From Areca catechu (lineage: Eukaryota > Streptophyta > Magnoliopsida > Arecales > Arecaceae), in contig CM038039.1 in the NCBI GenBank assembly GCA_021397845.1, positions 175,868,526-175,932,525 on the forward strand: DNA of 64,000 nt, read 5' to 3'. The translations under genes and the position numbers were made by a program. Below are positions 43,677 to 54,590 of this stretch, piece after piece; positions within the stretch are counted from its first letter, which is position 1; every line of letters starts with the position of its first letter. Under the pieces are notes generated by a model. That model saw nothing but the letters and a program-made list of their open reading frames with translations, had not been told where the DNA came from and made no database searches.

Positions 43677-44720
43677 CTAATCTTCCTCAGGTTGCGTTTG
43701 GGTTAAAATACATCTAACCACCCCTACTTGATCAAATTCCTCCTCATCTCCTACATATTCCTCTATCAAGTCGGGTTCAGCCTCATAAACTTCTTCTTCT
43801 ACATCCTCATTATTGGGTTTAGGCTCTTGTTCCTTTAGCTCCCCTATGTGTAATGACCTGGTGGGACACTGGCTAACATAGTGACCTACCTTATTACACC
43901 TAAAACAAGCATTGGGGCTGGGGCTTGGGGCTTTCTGAAACATGGGCGCCTTACCCTTATCGATTCTAGCAGGTGCAAAATTACTAGAACTAGATGTACT
44001 CGGACTCGAGTTAGGTCAAGATGGGTTAGGGTTGGGTCGATTTGGGTTGGGATTGAATCGAATTGGATTAGGGTTGGGTCGGACTGGGTTAGGGTTTGGC
44101 CTAACTAGGTTGGAGTTAAATCGACCTGGGATGGGGTTGGGATTTGATCGACCCTGGTATACCTGGTTTGGATTTGACTTTGGGAATGCGGTATTGTTCC
44201 TAACTGGTTCAAATTTATGATAGGTAGGTCCTGGGTGGAATTGTTCATAATGTCTAGCAATTTGATAGGCATGTTCCAAATCTTGGGCCTCTCTCATGTA
44301 TAGTTCTCTGTGGATATCTTCTCTTAATCCAATTCTTAACCTGGACAGGGTTTGGTCTTTAGAATGGGATATATTGCACCAAACAGCAAACTCAAAAAAT
44401 TCAGCAATATACTCTGACACTGATCTATTACCTTGACGATTTTTGTTTCATTGGTCTAAGAGTTGTTGATCATAGGATACCGGTAGGTATTTCTCCTTGA
44501 GTTACAATTTCATCTCTTGCCAAGTAGCTATGGGTGGAAGATCTCGTTGTCTCCTAGTTCACTCATGATTAGCCCAATGCAATCTAGCTTGATGAGTCAG
44601 CCTCATCTTGGCAAATTTATATTTCATCCATCAACTCATTTCTTACCATTCAAAATAATAATCCATATCACCTACCCAATCTACATAGACCTTCGGTTCA
44701 AGACTTCCATCAAAGGTGGG
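43677..44720 (-). pseudogene. A-main gag core and zinc knuckle
   Basis: On the minus strand 44420-44016 encodes SEYIAEFFEFAVWCNISHSK, LSRLRIGLREDIHRELYMREAQDLEHAYQIARHYE, the conserved Ty3/gypsy retrotransposon gag domain also seen in E. It is followed by NPNP/RPNPNPIRFNP repeats. The segment 43943-43677 carries a CCHC zinc knuckle (CFRCNKVGHYVSQC) and an acidic tail (EVYEAEPDLIEEYVGDEEEFDQ). More gag core is readable up to about 44720 in broken frames. B2 interrupts gag further upstream at 45029. Confidence 0.75.
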
Positions 44721-45023
44721 TGCTTCTATCCTAATATTTCTCATGGCCTTTTCATCTTGATCATGAACTTCATGTTGGGGCCTTCTATGGATGGGTTCTT
44801 GGATAGGTTCAAGGTTCGGGACACTCCTATGGTTAGGTACTTGATATGGTTTCTGATGGTTAGGCTCTACAAAGGGTTCTTGAGTCTGGGTTCTACTATG
44901 GTTTTGAGAGGTAGAATAGGATGGGTTAGGATTAGGTTCAGCATTAGAGTCTTGGGTTTTTTCTATAGTACCTAATCCATTCTCTACTTGGTTTAGTATA
45001 GTGGTTAATTGGTCGATCCTAGT

Positions 45024-45028
45024 GGTTG
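45024..45028 (+). other. Left target-site duplication of B2
   Basis: GGTTG here and at 46600-46604, directly flanking the solo LTR. Confidence 0.8.
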
Positions 45029-46599
45029 TAGTGCAGGCACCAGACCTCTGGTTAGGGTTTCAATTTTTGAATCTTGTAATAAGGCTTCAAGCCCAATGCA
45101 TTGTATTCTTTTTTTTAGTCATGAATTTAGTTTCAATTGCTTTTGTTTTAGTCTTGTACATTGACCAATTTGGTCAAGTTGGGTTAATGGGTCCTGTACT
45201 TAGCTAAATTGGTTCTAGTCTGAGTCTACTGGAAGATTGGGTCCAAGCCTATTTGAAGGAGTGGTCATTGAGTCTAGTCCAATTATTAATGGGTCAAGCA
45301 ATTTCCCATGCCTTGAAGGATGCCACCTCAGCCCTTGAGTACCGCCTCACCCATCCAATGTGGTGCCACATCATCATGACAAGTGGGTGGCCCAAATCAA
45401 GAGGAAATGCAGAATTTTGGATGCCATCAACCCAAGTGGACACCATCCCTTGATCCAAGCCTCCCTTTCCTCCCCCAATCATGTTTTCTCCGAAAGAAGG
45501 GTGGGCGAAAAAGGAAGGTCAATGGGAGTTGAAGATTTGTGAAGACATGTCCCTTGCTTCAAGACACCTTATCACGCCTTCTTCCCAAAGTTTTTGATCA
45601 ACCATGAAAGAAATTCAAAAGTCCAAAGGTGCTAAGACAAGATGCATGCTTCATGCCCCCACATCAAGCCTTTCTCTATAAAAGCTTGGATGGTCAAGGA
45701 AAGAAGCAATGATCAAGTGGGTGCCCAAGATTCTTGAAGACATGCTCCCCTCCTCACTCCCCCAAATCAAGCACTCTACTATTTCAAGGTCAACCAAGAG
45801 AGGATTCCATGGAGAAAAATCTGATTTTATGGTGCCATATTCATGAAAACTTGTAATATTTTTCATTCAAATTTTAAATGAGTCTTAAGGTGCCTATATA
45901 AAGGGCCTTACCCCTCCTTTGTAAATTGAACTTTGATGAATGAAAAAGAAAATATTTCTTGAGTCCAAACTCTTGTTTGTTGCCTTCGTTCACTAGGAAC
46001 GTCGATCTCCGAGAGGGAGCGCCTTCGCCTTCGGGCGTCGAGAGGTGTGAGGCCTCAAACTATCGCCACTTCTGCAACTCCATCATCTGATTCCAAATCA
46101 AGCAGAACACCACCATCTCAACAGCCTTTTCTTTCATCCTTCCACTACTTCCCTTCTGATTGAGATTTAACATTTGTCTTCTTTGAATGCTCGCAGGTCC
46201 TCCAGGTGACACGTGTACGGAGACGGTTGCCTTTGCCATCAAGATCTTTGGATAGCCAGCCAACGCCTCTGCAGGGTTGACGGCTCGATCATCCAGGCAT
46301 TATCCACCAAAGTGAGCGATCTCTGCATCGGGCAATTCAGATCTTCGAGGTTTGCCCCGTGACTCCTAAATAGATCTTGATCGGAGAGCTAAGTCCTACG
46401 GGGTTTCACAATCCTGGGGTCTTCTCTTTATCACTACGGTGGGACTACCTGCTTCTTGATAGTTCTTGTCATTGTAGAACCCTAGTTCATCTCTACTTGC
46501 TTTCGGGAATCCAAAGAAAACTAAAAAAATTTAAAATCTAGAAAACCCTAAAAGTCACTTGCATCATTTCATCGTCGCATCTAGTTAGTCCCTCCATCA
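45029..46599 (+). mobile_element. B2: solo LTR of family B
   Basis: A 1571-base LTR without internal region, with TSD GGTTG, inserted in the gag of A-main. It begins TAGTGCAGGCACC (TG changed to TA) and ends CCTCCATCA. It contains GGGTCCTGTACTTAGC near 45180 and a TATA-type CCTATATAAAGGG near 45894. Solo LTRs arise when the two LTRs of an element recombine. It is the reference for B1. Confidence 0.85.
45894..45903 (+). promoter_or_regulatory. TATA box in B2 LTR
   Basis: CTATATAAAG followed by GGCCTTACCCCTCC, equivalent to 7400-7412 in B1. A GATGAATGAAA block follows as in LTRs A, C, E and F. Confidence 0.6.
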
Positions 46600-46656
46600 G
46601 GTTGCCTGGTCAAATTGTTGGTCTACTTGGTTGAACCTATAGTTCATTTGGGTTAT

Positions 46657-46902
46657 CTAGTCATTGGTTTGGTCAAGCTTAGTATTAATTTGGGTGTTGG
46701 ATTGGTTTAGTTGGGTAAACTGATTTTGAGATTGGACATTGGCTTGGTTCAATTGGATAGTTAACTGGGCAAGCTGGTTCATGATGGCTTCAAAATTAGG
46801 ATCCATGGCTAAGGTGGTTTGAGGTTTAGTCTTATGATATTGGGTTCCTAATCTAGTGGTCATACACTTAATCAAGCAATCAAAATGGAATGGTGCAGCC
46901 AA
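46657..46902 (-). pseudogene. A-main gag N-terminus
   Basis: Minus-strand MTTRLGTQYHKTKPQTTLAMD near 46866 parallels MTTRSGTPYHPSQDQ of E gag at 56500. It is followed by a Gln/Asn-rich coiled coil (MNQLAQLTIQLNQANVQSQNQFTQLNQSN). The ATG at 46866 is therefore the likely gag start, not the upstream one. Separated from the rest of gag by B2. Confidence 0.7.
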
Positions 46903-46904
46903 GC

Positions 46905-47925
46905 ATGCAAAATAGGTTAGGTTAATCTTGGGTTTCCTAGACCTAGAGCCAAAACTGGGTGGGTCAGCTCAACTTACACTTAACCCAGAAGCTAATCCTT
47001 CCACTGGACAAGTAGAGGGTGGGAGTGTGGGAGGCCCACCCTACTTTCGCAGGGACCCAATTAAAAACCACAACACTATTTAGGTCGTTTGACTTTGGAC
47101 CCTCAGCCTTAGACACCAGATTTCAGTAATAGCCACAGGATAAAATGCACTAGTTGGCCCACACAGCTCCGACCCGATCTGTTGATGTCACCTAGCCCTC
47201 TAGAACAATTTAAGTCTAATTGATTTGAATTAGGCTTGGGTTAAAATCTGGGTGGTTGTTTTGGGCCCAGGACAGGTTATGACATCCAGCCCTGATGTTA
47301 TATTGATTGCCCTTAAAATTAGATTAAAAGATGATGAACATTCAATGGTCCTGATGCAATCTAAAAAAATTAGAAAAAAAAAAGATTTTTAATTAGTTTA
47401 TGAGATGTCAAGTTTGGTTTAGGTTAACTGGGGTTATCAAACAAAGTTTGCCTTAGGATTGGGTGGTTTGGAAGTTGATTAGGTTAGGTTAAGTTATGCA
47501 TGCAGAAATATCAGAAATCAAAAAATTAGGGTTCAGATGATGCAACATTTGGCACATAGCCTGATGCATAAAAAAAACAAAAAAAATCTAGAATAGGGTA
47601 TGGATGGTGGTGATGAAAACTACCAAATTTAATACAAAAAAAAAAATTCTATGATGATGCAAACCTAGGGTTTTTTGGACTGTTGAAGAAATTATCAGGA
47701 TTTTGTTAGGGTTTCTAATATGCCAAATTTTTATGATTTAGGTTTTCTATAAAATTAATTAAAAATTTTGATAAAATAGAGGACTCAACGGATAATGATT
47801 AATGCTAATTTTAGAGAAAACTAAAATTCTTAGATGGTCAAAAATAGATACAAAACTGATATCTAATGCGATGGACAGAATGCCAAATTAGGGTTTGTGA
47901 ATGTGAAGCAAATATCAAACTATCC
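46905..47925 (-). other. 5' leader of A-main
   Basis: Non-coding. It contains the TCTAGACACCAGA / leader block shared with E and D2 (near 47080-47160) and long AT-rich runs (47340-47900). No other feature seen. Confidence 0.5.
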
Positions 47926-47927
47926 TA

Positions 47928-47944
47928 AACCAGCTCTGATACCA
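47928..47944 (-). other. Primer-binding site of A-main
   Basis: The minus strand reads TGGTATCAGAGCTGGTT, an initiator-Met tRNA match just inside the 5' LTR boundary at 47948. Confidence 0.85.
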
Positions 47945-47947
47945 AAC

Positions 47948-49567
47948 TAATGTAGGATGACTCTAACATTGCTAATCATGCAGGAAAAATAGTAAACAAA
48001 TTTTTTTGCGATTTTTATAATTTAGATTTATAGGCTAAATTTTTAATTAAAAGTAAGAACTAGAAAGAAGAATAGTAATGCATAGAATCATCGTATCACA
48101 GGCAAACTCATGCAAAATAATAAATTCCAGGATCCAAGAATTGAGAAACTCACGGATTAGGATAGCTAATCTTCATCAAATCAGAAATTTAAAGAAGGGA
48201 AGGATGTTAGCAATCAGTGATTTGAAGAACTTTCAATGAAGAGATCACACAGCACTTTGATTGGAGTCTGGATAATGAAGTTCGGTTCCCTTGATTAGAT
48301 GGCTGATTTGGATGGTTCTGGATGCAAGGAAAGCCTCCTCTGGGGAGATGAAATACCTCGGGGATCCTGCAAAATGTCAAGGGTCAATCAAAACAGCAAG
48401 TAAGAAAAGGAAAGGAAACTAGGTTTAGAAGGAATCAGGTTAAGGATTAGAATCTGGGCTGTTTGAAGCTTGTTGAATATCTTCCTGCTTGGCAGCCTAG
48501 GGCACTACTTCTTGGATGTGTGAAGGATTGGATGGTAGTGAGTTAGGGTGTGAAAGGGTGCTAGGGTAGCAAGGAATTCATCTAAGCACAAAAACACCAA
48601 CCAAAGAACAAAAACACCAACCAAAGAACAAAAACACCAATCAAAGAACGAAAACAAAATACCAACACAAGGTAATAACTCAAAATTTCAGCAAGGTTTA
48701 TTCATAAGAGAAAGATGCTTACAAAAGGGTGAGGGATTGGGTATTTATAGAGTTTCCATGCCCTCAATAACCATGGTTACACTTGGATTATAAATCCTCT
48801 TCCAAATTGGAATACAAGACCTTTCCTAGCTAGGTTAGAATTACAAAGTTTAAACGTATTAGAAATCCCAACTAGGTTAGGAATAAACTTGGTCTTCTCC
48901 TTCTTCTCTTCAACTTGGACTTGGTCAAACCTCTTTGGACATGGTCAACACTTCAAGGACACCTAGGGGGGTGTGTTGGGCCTTTAGGAGCAGCAAGGGG
49001 CCTGCCCAAAGGGGCTTGGGTGCATGGGTTTGGGCCTCTGGAAGCTAGGGTAGCATGGTAGCCTGGTAGCAGGAATATTCCCTGGAATCTTACTTCTTAA
49101 GGGCCTGGGCTTGGAACCTGGGCTTGATTTCTTTGGGCTGAGATGCAGGTGGACCTCTGAAATAATGGATTCCTTGGTTTAGAAATATGCTCTGACAACT
49201 GGAAGGGAATCTGGACATCTGGAGGGCATCTGGAAGGAATCAAGATTTCTGGAAGCATCTTGGATCCTGGGTTATCACAAAAAATCCAATGGGCTGATGT
49301 AGTGGCCTCTGGCTCCTAGATATGGCTTGGTGGAACTCCAAATAGGGTGACATTTTTTCTTATATAAAATCGGGCTCATACTGGACTCATAATTGATGTA
49401 CATGACTCAAAATACTGACTAGGTTAAGGGTTGAGACAAATCAACTAACCTCAACTTATTACAAGACTCAATCTTAATTGATTACAAAACTTTCAAAACT
49501 TCGACAAATGACTAATTAAAACCATATGGGATCCAGGGATCTATGTCTGATCCTGGTGTCCCCACTA
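47948..49567 (-). repeat. 5' LTR of A-main
   Basis: 1620 bases, the most complete family A LTR on this strand. On the minus strand it starts TAGTGGGGACACCAGG (TG changed to TA) and ends CCTACATTA. The promoter block lies near 48730-48755. A private 20-base tandem repeat is at 48590-48650. Confidence 0.8.
48590..48650. repeat. 20-base tandem repeat in A-main 5' LTR
   Basis: Three copies of AAAAACACCAACCAAAGAAC (last one diverged). Other A LTRs have a single copy at this place (for example 470-490 and 35570-35585), so it expanded here. Confidence 0.8.
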
Positions 49568-49614
49568 ACATCTTATTCCACGAGGATTTCCTATGGCATG
49601 TAAGGGTGTCGATG
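49568..49614 (+). mobile_element. F internal region, continued
   Basis: 47 bases between A-main and D3, assigned to F because the imperfect TSD links them to 34911-34915. The last five bases, CGATG, would be the D3 target site; the partner lies outside the window. Confidence 0.5.
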
Positions 49615-49797
49615 TGATATAGAACTAAAATTTCATGCAAATTATTTTTGTATTTTTTTTTATTAGGTTGTGTGTTTAATTCCCGAAGAATAGATCAAGA
49701 ACCTTAGTAGAGAATTTTGTGCATGTAAGAAACTAAAGCATGCAAAGTAGAACCTAAAAGTAACAGAAAAGTGGATCGCCGAGGCTGAGAAGTCTCG

Positions 49798-49802
49798 GTT
49801 GG
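49798..49802 (+). other. Left target-site duplication of A3
   Basis: GTTGG here and at 51344-51348. Removing A3 restores CTCGGTTGGGCTAGTTCA, as in D4 at 53237. Confidence 0.85.
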
Positions 49803-51343
49803 TGGTGGGGGCACCAAGATCAGACACATATTACTGGACCATATTTGGTTTACCTAGCCATGTGTCAATGTTTTATAATCAACTAGGATTGAGTCCTGTA
49901 ATAAGCTGAGGTTAGTTGATCTGTCTCAACCCTGAACCATAGTCCAGTTTTGAGTCCTGTACATTAGTTATAAGTCTAGTATGAACTCAATTTTTATACA
50001 AGAGAAGAGGGTACCCTATTTTTGAGTTCCACCAGGCTACATCCAAGAGTCAGAGGCCACTACATCAGCCCTTTGGATTTTGTGTGACAACCCAGGATCC
50101 AAGTGCTTCAAGAAACCCTGATTCTTACTAGATGCCCTCCAAATGCCCAGATTCCCTTCCAGATGCTAGAGTATATTCCCAGACCAGGGCATCCATGTTT
50201 TCAGAGGTCCACCTGCATTCCATCCTAAAGAAATCAAGCTCAGGTGCCAAGCCCAAGCCCTTAAGAAGCAAGATTCCATGGAATATTCATGCTACCAGGC
50301 CACCTTAGGTTCTAGAGGCCCTAGCCTAAGCACCCAAGCCCCTTTGGACTGGCCCCTTACTGCCCCTAAAAGTCCAACACACCCTTCTAGACATCTTTGA
50401 AGGGTTGACCAAGTCAAAGCTCAAAGGGAGATGTCCTTAAGTGAGAAGGAGAAGACTAGTGTAACCTAGTTAGGATTCCTAGTTCTTTTAAGCTTTGTAA
50501 TTCTAACCTAGCTAGGAAAGGACATGTAATCTAACTAGGAGAAGGCTTGTAAACCTAAGTGTAACCCTAGTTAGAGAGGGTATGGGAACTCTATAAATAC
50601 CCCACCCCTCCAACTCTTGTAATCATCTATTTCTTATGAATACAACTTGTTGAAATTTTGATTAATTGCCTTGTGTTTGAGTTTTGTTTCTTACTTTAAG
50701 TGCTCTCCTTGTGTTCCTGGATTGAAACCCTAATTCCCTAGCACCCTCTTGCATCCCTGGAGATTAGCCACGCCCAAGGATTTGAAGCCCTAGTTGCCAT
50801 CCAAGACCAAGAGCTTCTTCTTCCTCGGCTACCATCTTCTAACCCTAATCCCAAATCCTTCTAAATCCTAATTCCATTTCTCTTTTTTTATTTGCTATTT
50901 TTATTGACCTCTAATGCTTGTAGGATCCTCGAGGTGTTTCACCTCCCCAAAGGAGACCTTCTTTGTTTCCAGGACCACCCAGATCAGCCTTTAGATTCAA
51001 GGGAACCAAAGCTTCTTCATCCAGGCTTCGATCAAAGTGTGAGTGATTCCTTCTACTACTGAATTCTAATCTCTGACAGGTAAGAAACTTTTCCTTCTCT
51101 TATTATCTGATTTGATTGAAGTTAACTATCCTAAGCTGTGAATTTCTCAATTTTCGGGTCCTGTCTTTTATTTACCTTGCATGATTCAGCCTGCGACATG
51201 AAGATTCTTTGAATTGCTGATTAATTGATAGTCTTTACTTTACTTTTAAGCAATTTTCCCACAAACCTAATTCTAAAAATCATAAATAAATTAGTTTACT
51301 CTTTTTCCTACATATTTAGCATTCTTAGAGTCATCCTGTATCA
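49803..51343 (+). mobile_element. A3: solo LTR of family A
   Basis: 1541-base plus-strand LTR from TGGTGGGGGCACC to CCTGTATCA with perfect TSD GTTGG and no internal region. It contains two GAGTCCTGTA motifs (about 49889 and 49953) and the promoter at 50592. It is the clean reference for family A. Confidence 0.9.
50592..50599 (+). promoter_or_regulatory. TATA box in A3 LTR
   Basis: TATAAATA followed by CCCCACCCCTCC and, about 40 bases on, ATGAATACAACTT, the same block as in element C. Confidence 0.65.
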
Positions 51344-51953
51344 GTTGGGCTAGTTCAACTCCAATAAAGTGACTGGCAGGCAGTGGGGATGTACTTGACA
51401 ATGGTTGATGCACTCGGTGCAGATCGTAGATGAAGGGTTAGCTCTCACTCCCGAATGTGGCCTGGAAAATCAAGCCAGAGACCTGCAGATTCTTAACTTT
51501 CTACCCGTTGACCTGATCACTGCCCGGTTGGACTCATTGGATTCGTAAAAGCCAAGGGACTTGCAAATAGCCATTCTAGGGTTAAAAAAAAAAGCAAAGA
51601 TGGAGGATTAAAAAACTAGCAAGGGGAAGGAAGGTTAAGGGTTGGTGGCCAGGGCTTGGAGAGATGGCTGGAAGTTGGAGATAGGGTGCAGGACAGTAGG
51701 AAGGAGGGGCTCACACAGAATCCCCTTAGCACATAGCAGGTAGCACAAAGAAATTGGAAGAACTCAATTGTATTTCATGAATAAAAGTTCCTTGATACAA
51801 GAGAGTAGAGTCTCTTAAATAGACTCTTAGACTTGGCCTCTAAGTAAGGTTACAATAGACTTTTTCTAAGTATTTGAATCCCACCCAAATCCTAGCTAGA
51901 ATACATGGTAGGACTAGGATTTAAAATCCCTAAAATCACTCTCCCCTCTTTTG

Positions 51954-51996
51954 CCTTGGTCGGCCAAGAGGGGTGACTCTAGGTGGCCGACCAAGG
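51954..51996. repeat. Perfect 13-base inverted repeat in D3 LTR
   Basis: CCTTGGTCGGCCA (51954-51966) and TGGCCGACCAAGG (51984-51996) can form a 13-base-pair stem with a 17-base loop. The same structure is kept in D4. Confidence 0.85.
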
Positions 51997-52412
51997 GGGA
52001 GGTGACCATAAGAGTATGGCACCCTAGCTCCTCTCTTGGGCCTTGGCTGGCCAAATCTGCTTTAGGCTGTGGTCCAGGGCTCCCGGCTTCCGATTTAACT
52101 CCAAGGTTTCTGATTTCTTCTACTGGGCCTTCCATGGTCTTCATATCTTCAGGCTGGGTTAATCTTTTCTTGTATTGGCTCGGTCTTCACTTGTACTTGG
52201 GCTGACATGTCTTCATTTATACTTGGGCTGACATGTATAGGACTCAGGAAGAAGACTAGCTCAACATGAGCTGACTGGTACAGGACTCAAATAATAACAT
52301 GACAACTCAAATGGGCAAAGTCCTTATTACAAATAGACTCAAACACTACTAATTAATCCACAGAGGGTTGAGAAGCCCTTATCTTATTCTGGAGCCTCTA
52401 GTGTCCCCACCA

Positions 52413-52505
52413 TTTCTTTCAGGGTGGGAGGAACTCAACCCTGTCAAGTAAGGATCGCACTGGCTCACATATCTCTCGAGAAGGTCTTGGTCGAGGCATT
52501 GCAAG
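52413..52505 (-). pseudogene. D3 end of pol
   Basis: About 90 bases upstream of the D3 polypurine tract, equivalent to 37141-37230 of D2 (GGTGGGAGGAACTC, CACATATCTCTCGAGAAGGTCT). It encodes the last part of the chromodomain tail on the minus strand. Cut at 52505 by copia LTR G3, with GCAAG (52501-52505) as the likely target site. Confidence 0.65.
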
Positions 52506-53053
52506 TGTTTGGAATTGTGTCCCAAAGTCAATCATATAGGCTATAGATGGTTATGCTATCTTTGTATTTATATATGAATTCTTTTTAATAAATAAAAGTT
52601 ATTTATTTTGGTAGTTCATCATATTTATGTTTTCCTGAAATGAACTCATGTATGATGGAGTCCTTAGAACTACATTGTTTGATATAGAGAGGATATATCA
52701 AGTAGCTCTTAAACTGGTTCACAACCAAATGATACATTATTATAGGACAATGATGTATCATGTGTAGGTTGTTGTATGTCACATTTGTTGGTTGTCCTCT
52801 TAACTAAGGAGTGTGGAGACATTGGTGTGACATGCAAGTGAAATGTATGACATTTCACTGAATATGACCATCTATGGAGCTCCCTTCTGCCAAAGGATTG
52901 CTTTTGAAGGGATATGGGTATATGTGTCCCTCAGACCTGAGGTCATCATTGTATCTTGCAAGCAGCTCACTATACTTTGATGTCGGACTATCTGGATTTC
53001 TAATCTAGTGATGGAAGGTTTCTAGGTGCAGTCAAGTATATGTGGAGGGATGG
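52506..53053 (+). mobile_element. G3: copia LTR, 5' portion
   Basis: Plus-strand LTR starting TGTTTGGAATTGTGTCCC, of the copia1/G2 LTR type. It is interrupted after GTGGAGGGATGG (53053), exactly where copia1 reads GTGGAGCAGTGATGG then ACCAAG. The remainder should lie beyond D4, outside the window. No genes. Confidence 0.75.
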
Positions 53054-53857
53054 TGATGGGGAACTAAAATTCCATGCAAGTATATTTTTGTGTTTTTTTG
53101 GGCTAAGTTATGAATCTAATTCTCGAAGAACAAGCCATGAATCTAAGTAAAAAAAACTATGCAAAACAAGAAGCTAAAGCACGCAAAGTAGAACCTAAAA
53201 GCAAGAAGAAAGAAGGACCGTCGAGGCTGAGAAGTCTCGGTTGGACTAGTTCATCTCCAATAAAGCATCTAGTAGGCAGAAGGGGTGTACCTGACAATAG
53301 TTGATGCACTTGGTGTAGATCGTATGTGAAGGGATCGCTCTCACTCCTGGATGCGGCCAGAAAAATCAAGGCAGAGACCCATGGATTCTCGGCTTTCTGC
53401 TCGGTAATCCGATTGTGGCCCGGTTGGAGTCGTTGGATTCGTAGATGCTGAGGGACCTGCAAACAACCTTCCAAGGGTTAGAAAACATAGTAGGGATGAT
53501 GTAAGAAAGGGAAAATAGCAAGAAAAAGAGGTTGTTTGAAGAGGGTGGCTAGGGTTTAGAGAGCAGGATGGTGGCTGGAAGCAGGGCGCTTGAGACCAGG
53601 AAGAATAAGGGCTAACATAGAATCCCTTTTAGCACACAGCAGGTGGCACACAGTAATTGGAGGAATTCAATATTAATTCATGAATAAAAGTTACCTTGAT
53701 ACAGGAGAGTAGAATCTCTTAAATAGGCTCTTAGACTTGGCCCCCAATTAAGGATACAATAGTCATTACCTAGGAGTTTTAATCCCACCCAAACCCAAGC
53801 TAGAATACATGGTAGGTTTAGGTAGAAAAACCCCACAAAACTCTCTCCTCTCACTTG

Positions 53858-53900
53858 CCTTGGTCGGCCAAGAGGGGTGACACTAAGTGGCCGACCAAGG
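53858..53900. repeat. Perfect 13-base inverted repeat in D4 LTR
   Basis: CCTTGGTCGGCCA (53858-53870) and TGGCCGACCAAGG (53888-53900), the same arms and spacing as in D3, while the loop differs by a few bases. Confidence 0.85.
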
Positions 53901-54053
53901 TGAAGGTCACCACAAGCATGTGGTGCCATAGATTTTCTCTTGGGCCTTGATTGGCCCAATCTTCTTCAGGCTACGATCCGGGGCTTCAGGGCTTCGGATT
54001 TGTCTCCTGGGCTTCTGATTTCTTCTCCTAGGCTTCTGATTTCTCTTCCTAGG

Positions 54054-54058
54054 CCTTC
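54054..54058 (+). other. Left target-site duplication of E
   Basis: CCTTC here and at 62588-62592. Joining the flanks gives CCTTCCATGGTCTT, as in D3 at 52129. Confidence 0.9.
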
Positions 54059-54301
54059 TGATGTGGGCACTAGAATCAGGAGAAGACTCCAACCAATTTA
54101 GGTCAAGTCCGAGTCCTTGTGGTTGGAGTAGCAAAAGAGAAGTCCTGTAATTTTCTTTTTTTTGAGTCCAAATAATCTTGTAGTTAATTTCGAGTCTATG
54201 TTGGGTCTGGTTTAATATCTTAGTTAACCCTGCAATTGAGAGTTGGGTCCAGTTAAACCAAGCCCAATCCATGAGTCCATGAAGCATCAAGACAAGAAGA
54301 A

Positions 54302-54475
54302 GCCACCTCATCAAGTGACCCCCACCTTGTGTCACATGTCAAAAGCTCCAATGGATGTTGCCACCTCAACAAGTGGTCCCCATGTTATGCCACATGTCAA
54401 GAGCTCCAAAGGACACCGCCACTTCATCAAGTGGTCCCCACCTTGCGCCACAAGTCAAGCTTTGAAGGAGTTTCA
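54302..54475. repeat. 58-base tandem repeat, three copies, in E 5' LTR
   Basis: Units start at 54302, 54360 and 54418, each GCCAC(C/T)TCA(T/A)CAAGTG followed by CCCCA...CCACATGTCAA. Same array at 61474-61647 in the 3' LTR. Confidence 0.9.
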
Positions 54476-54590
54476 AGTAACAAATGCCATCATATCCTCC
54501 AACTCCCCACATTTCAAGCAACAAATGCCACCATATCCTCCAACTCCCCATATTTCAAGCAACCAATGCCACCATATCCTCCAACCCCCC
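54474..54590. repeat. 41-base tandem repeat, three copies, in E 5' LTR
   Basis: Units start at 54474, 54515 and 54556 (CAAGCAACAAATGCCACC then ATATCCTCCAACTCCCC). Same array at 61646-61760 in the 3' LTR. Confidence 0.9.

Larger units (their letters stand above)
34916..49567 (-). mobile_element. A-main: non-autonomous gypsy derivative holding D2 and B2
   Basis: Minus-strand element: 5' LTR 47948-49567, PBS, gag and protease-side relics, integrase tail with chromodomain, and a truncated 3' LTR (34916-35685 plus 42107 to about 42475). D2 (35686-42106) sits in the 3' LTR and solo LTR B2 (45029-46599) sits in gag. Without inserts the internal region is about 3.9 kb, too short for a full pol, and RT, RNase H and the integrase core are absent. 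The 3' LTR lacks its first 500 or so bases and the polypurine tract, a later deletion. Confidence 0.75.
49615..52412 (-). mobile_element. D3: 3' LTR of a minus-strand D-type element, split by A3
   Basis: LTR segments 49615-49802 and 51344-52412 (about 1.25 kb together). On the minus strand it starts TGGTGGGGACACTAG at 52412 and ends near TGATATAGAAC at 49615. It resembles D4 closely and D2 partly. A promoter candidate lies near 51811-51818 (reverse complement of TATTTAAG). It carries the conserved inverted repeat at 51954-51996. Confidence 0.75.
53054..54058 (-). mobile_element. D4 3' LTR, left part
   Basis: Minus-strand D-type LTR starting (LTR 3' end) TGATGGGGAAC at 53054; GATGG at 53049-53053 is the presumed target site. 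It continues at 62593-62852 after element E. It contains the inverted repeat at 53858-53900. Confidence 0.75.

Noticed and set aside
43881..44220. Plus-strand Leu/Gly-rich repeat ORFs
   Set aside because: Antisense of the gag NPNP repeats of A-main.
53157..53474. 105-codon minus-strand ORF
   Set aside because: It lies within the D4 LTR; the equivalent part of D3 and D2 has no matching open frame.
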